Assembly: GCA_018806985.1 (NCBI GenBank)
Contig: JADANN010000023.1
Coordinates: 20,577-84,576, forward strand
Origin: Angiostrongylus vasorum
Taxonomy: Eukaryota; Nematoda; Chromadorea; Rhabditida; Metastrongylidae
Reading direction: 5' to 3'
Length of the DNA stretch: 64,000 nucleotides
In this document: piece after piece, positions 12,471 through 24,504 of the stretch
How the letters are laid out: every line of letters starts with the position of its first letter
Numbering within the stretch: the stretch's first letter is position 1
Translations under genes and position numbers: made by a program
The notes under the pieces: model-generated
Databases searched by the model: none
Told to the model about the DNA's origin: nothing
Seen by the model: only the letters and a program-made list of their open reading frames with translations

Positions 12471-13459
12471 CAGCGATTATATTGGAGTCGAAAAAGAAAG
12501 ATTAAGAAAAAAGAAAAAAAAAGAAAAAAAGTGCCAAAGATGGCACGCCAGTGCTGTAACCATATTCCGATCGATTTTGCATCACAGGACTGAGTGGGTC
12601 ATGCCTTGTGTGAATCGATGTCAGCATGCCTCAATAAGTCACTTGTTTTTGCAAGTATTGACCTTACAGCTAACACTCACATGACAAGCAAAGTCGTCTT
12701 TACATACGGTATACCCATATTTACACGTATGATTTGGTTATCATTGTTAAAACAGAAATCCACCGTATGCTGACTAACAGAGATCAAATTGGGCGTCCCA
12801 TTGGTTTCCTCACAGAGTCATAGTCATTACACTACTGTGCACTTAAATGCTTAGACCTTCTCTACAACTATTCATGGTTCGTTTGTTAACTACTAGAACT
12901 TTTTTTCTTTAATGTTATTTATTACATGAGTCGACATCAATTGTTCCACGCTGTGCAAGTCCGATAACTTCTTGCAGTCGATTTATGTCCTCAGTTCAAC
13001 CATCTATGAAAGTCTTCAAATGTTTCCTTCTTGCGTCTGGGTTCGTCTGCTTCTCGAAGATTTGATCGTCTTCGTCACGAATGTCCGTGAATACTGATTG
13101 AGTGGATTCCATCTGGAATTTCGAGTTAGCCGAGCAAGGGACGTTTCCACGTTGACTGGATAGAAGCCTGGGCTAGATATGTCTCGTACCAATCTCCGAA
13201 GGGCGCAGTAATAGGGGTTGGTGGGCCATGCGTTGTGTAGCGCCAGCGCATGGGTAGGTTAGTTGGTTCGTATAGTGTAGGGGATCACTACCACTGCGGT
13301 ATTCGCTCTTTCTAATACCACAACCAGCTTTTCTGTATTATCGGAAATGTCATGGAGCTAGTCAAGCATCTTGTTCAGGTGAATAACAAGTTTAGTTTCT
13401 TTTTAAAATCTCGTAGTGTGCAAACTGGGAACTAGAGTTTATGTTCACAATGCATCAAT

Positions 13460-13830
13460 GAGGGGGCAGGTGACACAGTGATAGTGGTGTCTGTCATCAC
13501 GAGCATGGTGCTTGTTCGATTCCGCTCCGGACTAACCAAGCCTTTCCCTCCGGGGTCGCGAAATCGGTACCGGACTTGTCCGTGAAAAATTCGCTCTCTG
13601 CAATCCGATTGGGAAATGTTCCAGCCGGGCTAACTCACGACTCCAAGGAGAATCGAGCTGACTAGCATTCTACGGCATTCAAGGTGAAATGGAAATCCTC
13701 AAGCAGCAGCCGTAACCGCACACAAAACTTCAGACTTCTTAGTGGTTAATGGATTCGAGGAAAGGAATCGAACGGGAGAAGTGCATGGATGCGCACAGTA
13801 GAGGTGAAGACGGGTGTTGTAAAATAAAAG
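13460..13830 (+). mobile_element. tRNA-derived SINE (family 2)
   Basis: The head CAGGTGACACAGTGATAGTG is A-box-like and CTTGTTCGATTCCGC is a good B box. The body (TCCGGGGTCGCGAAATCGGT, then GGACTTGTCCGTG) is followed by a 3' half with CTCAAGCAGCAGCCG. Relatives are at 36,462-36,838 (the duplicate arm) and 45,066-45,440 (an independent copy). Confidence 0.7.
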
Positions 13831-14079
13831 AAAATGTATCCATTTTTAAACTAGTAGAATGAAGGACCATATGTTACTGCGCTGTTCCTGAACGTTAGTC
13901 TCTTGCTAGTATAATAAGGATATTATTTGACATTCAAACGATTGTGTTACATTCAGTTTTCCTTTTCGTACGTCTTCGATAATGTGTATTTTTCGTATAG
14001 ACGGATATATTCAAATTAACAACTGCAATCAACTGTACCTTTTATTATATTTTACGTAACCTGTCTTCACATCTCTTCT

Positions 14080-15400
14080 GCGAATCCATGCTAAGGACGG
14101 CTTACAAGCAAAGCGGAGATCGTAGGAACACGAGTGATCGATAATCTTTCATTTCATCACAACTGATTTTAGCTAGTTCGATTCTTTCAGTTACAGTGGA
14201 AGAGGACGTTATGCAAAACAGAATAACATTTGACGGCTCTTTCAGTAGGTTTCTTACAGTTCATTTGAAGTAGTTCGTGTATCGCTGTTGTTTTACCGAT
14301 GACATTCTAGCCTTGTCTTCCTTGGAGCAGTGTCTTCGATATGTTTTATAAAACTACTTGCAGTTAGGGACCTAAAAATGGCTGCGAATACCGCGTTTGC
14401 CACACTGGGTGTGCCGCTTAGCATCCAGACCAATATCTTCGGTGTAGAATTAGATACGACTTCCTCTCTCTGGAAATATGAAACTACAATGTTCGCAAAG
14501 ATCAAGGATAAGAAAGCAGTGCCTTTTACAAAGAAAGGCATGATGAGTACGTTTCATTTATATTCAAACGCTTGGAAAGCTTGAGAACGCTGAAAGAACC
14601 AAGGCAAGCGTTTAGATTCGAAATGCACAATTCGGAACACTTTACTGGCCTGAATATGATATATTGATATGTGAGGACGCGGGCCATATTCTGTAACCAT
14701 CTAGCGGTTATTTCCATTAGTATTCTAATTGTAGCCCATAAGGAATAAGTGTTCCTCATTTGTGTTTACAAAAGTCAATCCATAGAATTTTACCAGCTTG
14801 AGTTCCTCAACCCTAAACTCTTCAGTAGACGTATGACGGCATTGAGAAATTGAATATTTCTATGGACAAATATGACGGTAAAAGCTACTAAGGGTTTTTG
14901 CTAGAGATTAAAGATTAGCTCGACATGTAATGGTTGGCCATTGCATGTTATTGTATAAGTCAATTATGCATTCACTCACCTCTGCAATGCTAGATGAAGC
15001 GTGGCATATCCTTCAAAGATCGGTCAGTGCCGATCTTTTTATCTTTTTATGTTGAACATTGTTAGATTGCATTCCAGTGCCTGATTTGAATTCAGACTAG
15101 GTGGTTGTCTGGAGTCTGTATGTTGTGATCGATCGAGTTTTGTTTTTCATAGAGTATAGTAACTTTGCCGTAAATTAGCTACTATTTATTTTCGTTAATA
15201 GAAGCTTACGCCGCTAATCACATCAAGTGCTTCAGACGATAAGCCTTCAAACATCGCGAACTCGCGAACTAAAAGGGAACGAATAACAACGCAAAGGTGC
15301 CCCAGCAGTCTCAGCCTCATTCACTGAAGCCTGCGGAAAGGGTCGATCGCCATCGACTTGATAGCCACAAAGCATTACATTACACCACCTTCTTTCTCTT
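14080..15400 (-). pseudogene. Remnant of a membrane-protein-like gene (left arm copy)
   Basis: The minus-strand frame 14,293-14,541 reads MPFFVKGTAFLSLIFANIVV, a hydrophobic segment. A short loop and a second hydrophobic segment with GTPSVANAVFAAIF follow, then a basic tail. The duplicate at 35,702-35,950 keeps the same protein. The upstream exon at about 15,205-15,390, matching 34,852-35,019, has in-frame stops in this copy. Two helices followed by a basic tail could be the end of a multi-pass receptor, but I cannot assign a family. Confidence 0.4.
14918..15055 (+). mobile_element. Old 5'-truncated SINE (family 1)
   Basis: The 3' half of family 1 is recognisable from the GCTCGACATGTAATGGTTGG block through TGCATTCACTCACCTC to a degenerate tail. 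The copy at 35,170-35,325 is its counterpart in the other arm, so this insertion predates the duplication. Confidence 0.6.
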
Positions 15401-15495
15401 CCTTCTTCTCGCAACGCCATAATAAGCCCGTCCTATTCGTTAATTGATAGCATCGCTGTTTATTGTTACATCCTCTTATTATCATACGTTAAACC

Positions 15496-16315
15496 CTTGG
15501 AACCGGCACTCGATATTCACAATGTCCTATTTATACTCGCGGTGCATGGTCACATTCTGCCTAATCCGTTACTGGTATAACAGATAACCATCCTTACAAC
15601 CAGTACATCATACACGGTGTAGCGTGTAAGCCTGCTGGTTGGAACATTACATTGTTGCTCTGTGACCCTACCGGCCCACGTCACATCATATAATCACCCG
15701 TGCTTACACCAAGCGATGCAAAACTTCTTGCAGCGGGCATCGCGCCGTTGAATATCACGTTGCCTGATCCGTACCCAGCAGCTGGTCAACGATACCACTG
15801 CTTAGTGAGCACTTCATTGATGGATGTTAATCATGTAGCCGTACCTCGGCCTATGTACATAGTTGTCGATAATTTCCTAGTTCTACTGTTGCTCATTTGG
15901 CTCGTTATTCCTATTTGATCATCATTGTGTAAGGTCTTGAGGATGCCGCTTAAAGCAGCCATGGTTCCGTCACTTCCTCTGTGTCATGTGCATGCTTTGG
16001 CAGTCTGCGTCCGGCACACTATAGTTCTTGGCCGTCGTATCTGCCATTGATAGTGTAGGTGTGACATCGCCCATGGCTAACTACTCGCTCTATTGTTATG
16101 CCATTATTCTTGCTATTACCATTGTATTAATATTACGTTAATATCCCAATGCTGTGCGATTCTTATTAGCCTCACTTCAGCAGTAGCTGCAGCGTCTTAC
16201 GGCTTACTTAAAACTTGTGTTATTCTTATGTCGGTGCCTTTTCTGTCGTTATTATTCTTGTGTTAATGTTGTTGTTATGTATATAAACTTTTAACAGCAA
16301 AGCTTAAGGATGCTA
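15496..16315 (+). repeat. Dispersed repeat family B, copy 2
   Basis: This copy is longer than 1,455-2,106 and ends TATATAAACTTTTAACAGC. A 72-codon frame at 15,700-15,918 is partly conserved in the copy at 34,297-34,533 (shared LAAGIA and LPDPYPA). That could reflect a former coding region, but the frame fails in copy 1. Confidence 0.65.
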
Positions 16316-16349
16316 AGTCGCTAAAAGTCAAGAGGGGTTCGTGTGGCAG

Positions 16350-16360
16350 AACTATGATCA

Positions 16361-16397
<37 letters not shown>
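16350..16397 (+). repeat. (CA)n microsatellite
   Basis: A nearly pure CA tract follows family B directly. At the matching place in the other arm the reverse tract is about 270 bases long (33,621-33,889). Confidence 0.95.
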
Positions 16398-16399
16398 CC

Positions 16400-17670
16400 A
16401 GGCGAAATCCCGACTACATAGAGATCCATACTGTAAAGAAGACACGAAACTATACCCACGCCTAATACCTCAATAACCTTTCCAGTAACTCAGTGGGTAA
16501 GTGAAATAAATGCCGAAATTGGTCAATGTTCACCAAATCATCCATCATGCATCCAGTCGTCATGTCATCAGTCATCTTTATTTTTTGCATCATTTTACAG
16601 CTTTAAGTATTTCTCTGTATTACTACGCGGAAACGAGGTTGCTTTACAAAAAGAAGTATTTTTTCCGGCTGTTCTGGTTATATTCGTGAACGGATTCTTG
16701 GTAAAGTGTGCAGGTTGCGACGACCAAGCAGACTGGGTTAGATTACCAGAAAATTGCGGTGGTTGTTTATCGTATATTGTGTGGCCCTCGTTCATGTATT
16801 GACAGATTCTGTTGAAAGCTTGGTTTCGCGCATGTTCGAGATTCTTTTGAAGGTCCTGGTTAATTTACATACCACATTCTCATCTTTTCAAACTTATAAG
16901 TGGTGCACACGATGGCCGCTGTGAGTTGTTTTCTAGTCATCTACTTTCCACTGTTTATTTTTTCTTCACAAAGCGTTTTTGATAAGCTGCATATATACAT
17001 ACATTCGTAAAGTAGCTCACATGCCATCGATGTTATGTCGAAGTCGACTAGGGAATTCTATATTCTGTGCTTAACAATGGGAAGAAACTACATGAAGCAA
17101 AAACAATTTCTAGCACATTGTTCAAACATTTAAAGCTCGACAGCTGTTCCTTCAGTGCTGTCGTCTGCTAGGGTTTTTTTTCCTCAAATCTGCTGTGAAT
17201 TCAACATAGCTATTTATGGTCACCGTGCCATTTATTGGGAAGTAACCTCTGCCCCTTTGTTTTTCTTCTTGGTGATTGTTGCAATTTTATGGGCAGTGAC
17301 ATGTTTAGCAATCTGTTTGTCCGTCTTCACTCTGCTGACAGTGTAATCTGTGCCTAAAGAGGAGAAAAATTGCACAAAATTAGTTTACATTGAACTAATC
17401 AATAGAAATAGACAGGGAATCTGCAGATCTGACATTAACATGTGTCTTTGTGAGTCAACCATGTCATTTAAAGGGAGTGTGGGAAGCAGCACACTCCATG
17501 TTGAGGGCAAACTTAATTTATAAAGACAAGGGTATATTGTTTTAATTGAAGAAATGCACAAGAATGTGGCAGAAGAATGACCTCTATTACTTAGACAAGA
17601 ATGACCAATTCTGCCACACAAAGTGTGCACCCTGACGTTCACTCGTGAACTTCAGATCAATCCACGATAA
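16400..17670. other. Decayed coding-like sequence inside the left arm
   Basis: On the plus strand, fragments read LTDSVESLVSRMFEILLKVL near 16,800, a strongly hydrophobic stretch (FFFLVIVAILWAVTCLAICL) near 17,260, and CLCESTMSFKGSVGSSTLHV near 17,440. All have counterparts read on the minus strand of the right arm at 32,380-33,500. A stop near 17,520 is shared by both arms, so the frame was already broken or intronic before duplication. No family recognised. Confidence 0.35.
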
Positions 17671-18727
17671 TGAGATGGAAGGCGTGACTTCTCTCGTCCT
17701 CCTTCTGAATCGACTCGGGAAATCTCACTTTTTTCAAGATTTTCTGCAACCTTTCGAGACTATGATCAGAACGCTGCTAAAAAACCTCGATGACTATGAG
17801 TTTTAGAGGTCCAAAATTCATGTAGATATCCTTTCCAAGACTTCAGTATACCCTAGCAAAAGGGTGTTGTTGTTGTAACCCTCACTTTAATCGAAAAAAT
17901 TGGAATTTAGGTTACTTGCTCATTTATTTGGATGGCCCGTCTTTCAAGGGAAATGTCATGTAACCCTGAAACTATCTAGTTGTGATTATTGGTCGGGGTA
18001 GAGTAGTACACACTATTAAAAAAACTACTAGTGGCGAAATCCCAGTATTTCAAATAATGATGTTTCCAACGCACCGTGTCAGATTGCCGTCAGAAATCTT
18101 ACCATAGCTGGAATCCTTATTTCAAGCAGGCTTAGCAGCGTCCCAAGTGGAACCGAACAGGTACTTTAAAAGAGGATGACGACGGAAAAAGTTTCGAGAG
18201 TTTCGAAAACGAACGAGTTCCCACCACTCCAAATGAAACTGTCGATGTCGGAAATCGGCAGTTTTGTCGCATGTGTTGGCTCCAATGGAGGCCAAATTTC
18301 TATTTCTAATTGATTGCGTAAATGTGCACTTGTTGTAAAAAAAAAAAAGTAAAGGCGTCGAAAGAAGCAAAAGAAGCCCAAGACTAACTCGCTCCAGTTT
18401 TGAGCATCACTGTCTTGTGTTTCGAAATTAATGAGAATTTCCGGTAATTAAGGTTTTAAATTTTTTGTTTTTCTTCTAGTCCTTTTTCAGTTATAACGTT
18501 CGTGTGATCGCACTTATGTCCTCTAAAAACTGCGGTTTTGAAAACGACGGTCATTTAACCTCGGTGGTAAAATAATCAACATTTGCTTGTAATGTTGAGC
18601 TCTCACGACGTTGATAAAGACGTTTATTCGGCCAATGCTTCGACGGTTTCTTCTTCATCAAAGTCGATGATCCGACTCAGTGGCCCACAGTTGTTCGTAC
18701 TCTAAGAACTGTACTTCTCTTCAGCTG
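17671..18727. other. Spacer with an inverted Penelope-like tail motif
   Basis: Only 18,629-18,665 is recognisable. Read on the minus strand it gives TGATGAAGAAGAAACCGTCG, a degenerate form of the Penelope-like tail motif. The rest is AT-rich, with an A tract at 18,338-18,349. Confidence 0.4.
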
Positions 18728-19072
18728 TGTTGATGTGAGTTGTTTTACTGTACATTAACGTTTTTGTAACAGTTCAATTCATTGACACGTTCAAGACTCG
18801 ATAATTATATACCGGTTCCCACTTTTAACATTGATCAAATTTCTTGTAGTGGGTGGCTCGATGCCACGGTCCGATACAGTGTTTTTCACCAGTGCTGAAT
18901 GGCTAAGTGTTGGAACCAATGACCGGTGTATCGAAAGGTGTTCGCACTGAGGAGCTGCTCAATGATGTCTTTGTTTTCTTTTGTCCTCTAAAACAAGGAC
19001 TCAGTGAATTGGTGTTCAAATTTGGAGACTTATACCAGTGAGTTGTCCATCCCAGTTATTGTTGCATAACAT

Positions 19073-19114
<42 letters not shown>

Positions 19115-19375
19115 TATATCTATAAATATAATAGTGGTTGTTCACCGTGAAGGGTAATTCTTATAGGAACCAGAGCAAGATGATTTTCGCACAGGTAGTA
19201 TTATTGGAACGAACCAATATCAATTTGACCGGACATCCATTTAAGTAAGAGGCCGTTTACATTCAACTATTGAGAACTACCATATCCGCGTTTTTCTTTC
19301 AAGTGTTCAGAACTGTCATATACTTATTGCTCTCCATTCACATCTCGGAGATTTTGAGCTTTTTTACTTGCTTTG
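18728..19375 (+). repeat. Dispersed repeat family C, copy 1
   Basis: This aligns in the same orientation to 57,152-57,757. Landmarks are GTGAGTTGTTTTACTGTACA, GACACGTTCAAGACTCGATA, CGGTTCCCACTTTTAACAT and CAGTGCTGAATGGCT. An AT microsatellite lies about 350 bases from the start in both copies. A frame of about 60 codons (copy 2, 57,279-57,467) is not obviously conserved. Class unknown. Confidence 0.7.
19076..19117 (+). repeat. (TA)n microsatellite inside family C
   Basis: An interrupted TA tract, matched in position by the longer tract at 57,498-57,562 in the second copy of family C. Confidence 0.9.
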
Positions 19376-19799
19376 TTCTCGTAGTCTTTCCCGTCCGTTT
19401 TTTCTGTTGTTTTCGTTTGAAGTTGCTTAAATTCAAGTAGGATTTTTGTCCGTTGATCTCATAATTGCCACCAGTCTCATTCTCATTAAGCATTTTTCCA
19501 TGATCTGTTGAAAACTCATGATGTGCTGTTTTTCTTGGTAGGGTTATATTTAATCGCTCCCACGATTATAGAAGGTGTAAATGCAATATGGTCGATTGAC
19601 ATTCCATTTAGTTTGATAACATTCAGTTATTTGTTGTTGTTGTTGTTGTTACGCTCCAAATATCTCCGGTTCGAATTGTTTCTTTAAGATCTCCAATAAG
19701 AAGAAGCCAGCACCGAAACGTACACACCAACGAAATCCTTGTCCTCATTTGTAAATGATTTGTGTTTTACTGGTAATAGAATCACTTCCTGTCGAATTC
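19376..19799. other. Unassigned spacer
   Basis: It holds a short GTT tract (about 19,631-19,652) and, at 19,700-19,720, a weak resemblance to the Penelope-like tail motif (AAGAAGCCAG, then CCGAAACGT). Nothing else is recognisable. Confidence 0.35.
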
Positions 19800-20275
19800 T
19801 ATCGAAAGACCACGTTTCCCAACTCTTCACAATGCGAGTTTCTCAAATGTGTTGATAAACGCACTTGATTTGAAAATTTGCCGAAACGCATTCCTCTCTG
19901 CAACTCTTCAACTAAGAGAAGTGGACTGAAACTTGCTCGCGATACGCCGCAGCTGTTCTCTTCGCTACGACGCCAAAGCACCCACCTGTACTTCGTGACG
20001 GTTGCACGCTGTACCAAATTCCATGGCTCAGATCCGCGCTCTCGCTCCCGAGTCACCACAAATGTCACGGTTCTCCTGCCAAATTTCGCCGATCAAAGCA
20101 GGTATACGCGAGAAGGGCCGTACGACTCTGGCAGCGGTCCAAGAGAGCCACAGGAACATGAGGCCGACAAGGCGCAGAGCCACGATGGAGTGATCCGAAG
20201 AGGGTCCGCAACCAAGACGCACACTGCGTCTTGCCTAAGTCTTCCTTTGACGTCGACATCAATATCATTGTAAAA
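19800..20275. other. GC-richer block open on both strands, unidentified
   Basis: A 131-codon plus-strand frame (19,878-20,273) overlaps a minus-strand frame of 89 codons and others of 60-70 codons. Base composition is visibly richer in G and C than the flanks. It lies just beyond the RTE reverse-transcriptase remnant at 20,340-20,700, but the translations do not match the RTE C-terminus, so its origin is unknown. Confidence 0.3.
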
Positions 20276-20339
20276 TCGTGATATCTTGCTTTTTCAAATT
20301 TTTGTACAACTCACGAAGATTCACTTTACATTACTGAGT

Positions 20340-20700
20340 AGGAATTTGCTGACTGTTGAGCGCTTCCACGGCTGCTTCTATCTCCACTGAGTCAAAAGAT
20401 TTCTTTAAAGCGATGAAAATGAAACATAGCTGCCTTTTGTGCCCTACCGATAGCAGATTTGGGTAATACTTGAGCGATATCGTAGAGGTCACCCTTCTTG
20501 AACAGTAGCACGGTCTTGCTGGTCTTGTAGTGAGTAGGGACCTATCATTCAGATAAGTAATATTTGGAGAGCTGAGCCAGTGTGTTTGCGTAGGCTGGCA
20601 GAAAGTTCTTCAGAAATTCAGATCTTATGCTCTCCGGACCTGGTGGTGTTCCATTTTTCACTGACGAAGTACGATGCCGGATGTTGCAAGGGAGAACTGG
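20340..20700 (-). mobile_element. RTE-clade non-LTR retrotransposon, RT fragment
   Basis: On the minus strand, successive frames give the finger-domain block TPPGPESIRSEFLKNFLPAY, then VPTHYKTSKTVLLFKKGDLY, then a deletion, then FDSVEIEAAVEALNSQ. These are the consecutive landmarks of the nematode RTE reverse transcriptase (TAPGPD...LK, VLLYKKGD and KKAFDSVE regions). Stops and frameshifts show it is dead. Confidence 0.8.
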
Positions 20701-21625
20701 TGGTGCGACATAATTCACCAATTATTCCTCACTTAAAACACATTTCAACGGAATTCTTCAATGCTGAATCCTATCGAAAGAAAATATTTTAATTAAATCC
20801 TCTGCATCTCAACTTGCCAACGGTTATTCACAACTGCTATCACAAGATGTAATGATAGTTATTCGGATGCAAACTAGGTTTGTGTTACACCTTTAAGGAT
20901 GCTTCCGATTTGTCAAGTCAACAGATTTATTCTTGCTGGGAACTTTATAGCAATTTGCAATGCGAAAGGGACGGACGGTTTCGATGTCAGAGTATTCGAG
21001 CCATAACGGATGACTGGACAACGCCGTGAATCTCTGACAAGCACGCCTCACAACCACTACTGTATATTAATGGCAGCAAATTCACGGAAAGCCTACTTAA
21101 CTGTTATTTGCTCCTCCACTACTGCAATATGATGCAACAACACCACTCATGCCCATAGTAAAGTGTTCTAAGCTGCCTACTATGTCAAAGCGTTCGACAT
21201 CTCCATGACAAAGTTCTAACAAGAACAAAAATATTCCAGGAATTGACAGTGGTTCGTTGGAACATTCTAACAAAGTGGACGTCGTAATAACGGCGTGAAA
21301 ACACCTTGGCACCGCAATTTGTCATTGTTGCCGGAATCGGTCCTGCCGAACAGCGTTATTATTCTGGGGCGACGAACATCTATGATATGTAGTTTCGAAT
21401 ATGTTGTAGTATCGATATGAATGTTATAATTGAATCCATAATTTCATTTATCATACAAATTGGAGGATCTATAAGGTCGCGGAAGATCTAATACAACTGA
21501 GCAATCCATCACCCATGAAGTACTGGGTGCTTCCTTTCTACCGAGACGAGTATTCTTATAATTTTAGTTTACCTATCATTTCTTCAACCAAAGTCAAAAA
21601 GAAACGAGAGCATGTGGATGAAGAT
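20701..21625. other. Unassigned spacer downstream of the serpin
   Basis: No canonical AATAAA was found close to the serpin stop on the minus strand; a GATAAATG sequence occurs near 21,450. No other feature was recognised. Confidence 0.35.
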
Positions 21626-24241
21626 TCATACAAACTGTCCAATGAACAAAGGCTTGTTATTTTTGGTAAGAAGAAACATGAACGGATGATCAGCGACAAA
21701 TAACTTCGGTTTTTCCAAAATCGCCATCATTGGGACGATTTTGTAAAGTGTAGCCGCGGCAGCTGTGGTACCTTCTTCGTCCACCTTTAAAAGAACTACA
21801 TTAAGCTGTTATATGAGATCTTTCAACCAATTCATAGCAAACACACTATGAACTGGACGTAATGGAAAAGTCAGATGGTTTAAAGCAAGATTTTTTCTTC
21901 TTCGTAAAAGACGACTATTTACAGACAGACGACTATCCCATGGAATATTGGATATCGGGTGCAAAATGGCTTCTCCTACTAGCTGGATCGTTTGCATGAA
22001 TTGACTGCCAAGACTAAGAGAAACCCACCTCAATAACAGCTTTATGTGCAGCCTCTGAAACCTTCAGCAGCGGATCACTTGCTGTGCCAGTCAAATCCGC
22101 ATTATCACTGAAGACTTCGGTGACTCCCATATTCATAAGTGCATCTTTCAATTTAAAATCGGTCTCGATTTTCATTTTAGGGAATTGTTACCTGAATGAA
22201 AAAACTTCTCAGAATGTGAACAACGACAAAGAAAAAAGCCCTTGCTATTGGTCAATTCTTGAGCGATGCGCCATAAATTCGAGTGCATTTAGCATCGCAG
22301 AGCCAACTGATTGCATAATTCGCCGATACTCAGACCTAGAGTGGCGAGCGATGTAGCAAGTCAAACCGTTTTCCTCCCAGACAAGTCTCGTGCCAATTTT
22401 CTGACTCTGATGAGAAAAAAGGCTTGGCGTGCCCGGGATTTGGGTATGAACCAACGACAACGACTGTATTCTATGCTACAACGGTACTTCTACTTATCTC
22501 TTGATCGAGCAGTTAGTAATGTTGATGAAGACGTGAGTATTCAATTTGTGGACAATCAGGATAAATTAAGTTGTTATGTGCTCACTTCAATTGCACTTTC
22601 TTTACCGGATCACTTTATATTGAACGCTGGAGCGAGCCATAAATCAAATTATCGATTGTCAGGGATATTGCCTAGCAAACATGAACATATAGGAGTACCA
22701 AAAGTGAACTGCTCATCGTTCTCATTCACTAAAACCGCCAAGTTTGTGCTCTTCTTAAAACTCATGGCAGGAAGATAAACACCAATTTGATGCATAGTGC
22801 CTGCTACGGAGAGGTGGCGAGTACATAGAACACTGCCATATTGCAGTGGTGCTAATTTTCTCTTCTCTTAGGGACGATGGGCTTATTAGGACTGAGAGTT
22901 GGGTCGAAGGAGAACTTTTCCGTGGAATGGATCATCCCATTGAGTTGCACTAGAATCATCAGAAATCAAATCTTGCTGAAAAACCACAACATACTGTTAC
23001 GTAAGTTTCCTTTAGCTGGGTTAACAGTTTTTGAATTCTTGCCCCATCGAGTTTTGAACGGGTTGATCCAAGACCAAATCTCTTTTTGGGTAAAATTATA
23101 TTGAATGCATAGGACACGTCCTTGTATGGAAGCGACAGAACCTCTACTTCGTCATCTTCTGCATATTGTCTATGTACTTCAAAATCGTTCATGAATTCAA
23201 TCTGAATCCTTTTATAAAAAAGCTGGCATGTACCTCTAGCTCGTTTTCAAATATCTCCCACAAAGAGTCAGCAGAATTATCTTTACCATATGGAGGTTCT
23301 TTTCTACCGTTTTGGAGATACTACAGTTGTATTCTTTCACATCGGCTGCTAAATGTTTCTATATCGCACATGCAGTGCGCTATTTATTTAAAACCCTTAC
23401 GGCTGCTAGACGCACTCTGTATTTGCCAGAACAATTAAAGGGTTAATAACCCAAATATGAGATGCATGCTGTAGTTGTGACCAGTAGTCACAAGACCAGT
23501 GCGCTAAACGTGAACAGAAGCATCTAGCATGCAATCGTGGTACATTTCGTTCAATGGACTAAACAAATTCCCAACGTTCTCATTCAAAACCCGGCGTCAT
23601 GGATTTATCTGGCAACTATAACTTAGAATTCTCCGTAGCAACTATATACTGTAATTCTTATTTTCCCATACTCATTTACGGCTCTTCAAACGTTGTCGGG
23701 TAACACCTGCATATTACAGAATTTTGATTATTCGACGCCTCTGCACAAATGCAGTTCTAATATTCCAGCAATCCAACTAACACAACAATGACCACTAGAA
23801 TTTGTGATTCATTAATCACTACAGTACATTTCATGGTTCGATCGCGGTCATTACGTCGATTTTGCGAAGGAGCTGGAGAGAAAGTCAGAATTTGATGGGG
23901 CGCAGTGCTCCTTGAGCACTTATACTTATTATGGTATTGTGGTACGATAATTATTTTTTTGGTACCTAAGGGCGGGACTCTGAACGGATGGTTTACTCAT
24001 AATGACTGGACCAGCTACCACTGTGTTTCTATCTCCCAATGTTTGTTACTAATATAAATAGTTCTACTTTGACAACAGAATGTTAGGGTTTCAAAGAAAG
24101 AAATCGTGAAACGCCTGAAACGAACCTCTCTGGTGGATGCTTGGGCACTATAAAACAACGCCTTTGAATTGGAGCTTTTGTAAAATTTCATCAACCAATC
24201 AGCAGTAAAGTAAATAGCGTTAATAACAAGTGAGAAGGCGT
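21626..24241 (-). CDS. Serpin, four 3' exons (C-terminal half), with one frameshift
   Basis: Exons are 24,241-24,126, 23,201-23,001, 22,191-22,029 and 21,784-21,626 (stop). The first carries the sheet-A block LVINAIYFTADW followed by FYSAQASTRE. The second has YAEDDEVEVLSLPYKDVSYA and LDGARIQKLL. The third has MKIETDFKLKDALMNMGVTE and SDNADLTG. The last has the hinge VDEEGTTAAAAT, the reactive loop and the closing FVADHPFMFLL and FIGQFV. The small-residue hinge is that of an inhibitory serpin. Counting from hinge Gly as P15 gives Met-Met as P1-P1'. The third exon is 163 bases where 162 keep the frame: an extra C in CCCTAAAATG. This is either a real lesion or an assembly error. No exons for the N-terminal half were found in the next few kilobases, which hold repeats, so the locus may be a truncated pseudogene. 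Confidence 0.85.
22238..22450 (-). mobile_element. tRNA-derived SINE (family 1), head truncated, in a serpin intron
   Basis: Minus-strand copy. The tail region reads AAAGCCCTTGCTATTGGTCA on the plus strand, followed by TTGAGCGATGCGCCATAAAT and the conserved CTCCCAGACAAGTC block. The tRNA-like head is lost near 22,450. It lies in the second intron of the serpin remnant (22,192-23,000). Confidence 0.65.
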
Positions 24242-24504
24242 CTGCAATACAGATATGAAAAGTGGGTACTACAAATTTAGAGCAGTTATAGAGGATAAAA
24301 GAATACGCAGTCCACCACCTCAGCACCAGCCGATAGTCACATGACTCGACCGATAGCTAGTAAAGCTTTCAATTTCACCTGTAGCATCCCAGCTTTGTTC
24401 CTTGGGTTCTCCATACTCGAATAACAAGAAAAGGTCCATGTTTTTCTTGTACCATCGCTGTGAAGAAGTCTCAGAATTATATGGCAGTGTTATCGTTAGA
24501 CCCT

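Larger units (their letters stand above)
12570..17670. repeat. Left arm of a 5.1-kb inverted segmental duplication
   Basis: The whole stretch aligns to the reverse complement of 32,354-37,705. Checked points are 12,600-12,890 against 37,380-37,650, SINE family 2 at 13,460 against 36,838, the receptor-like exon at 14,290-14,545 against 35,702-35,950, family B at 15,496 against 34,758, and 17,400-17,668 against 32,356-32,640. Identity looks roughly 80-90 percent by eye, with many indels. Both arms share nested old SINEs, so a composite locus was duplicated and not a single transposon inserted twice. Confidence 0.8.
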
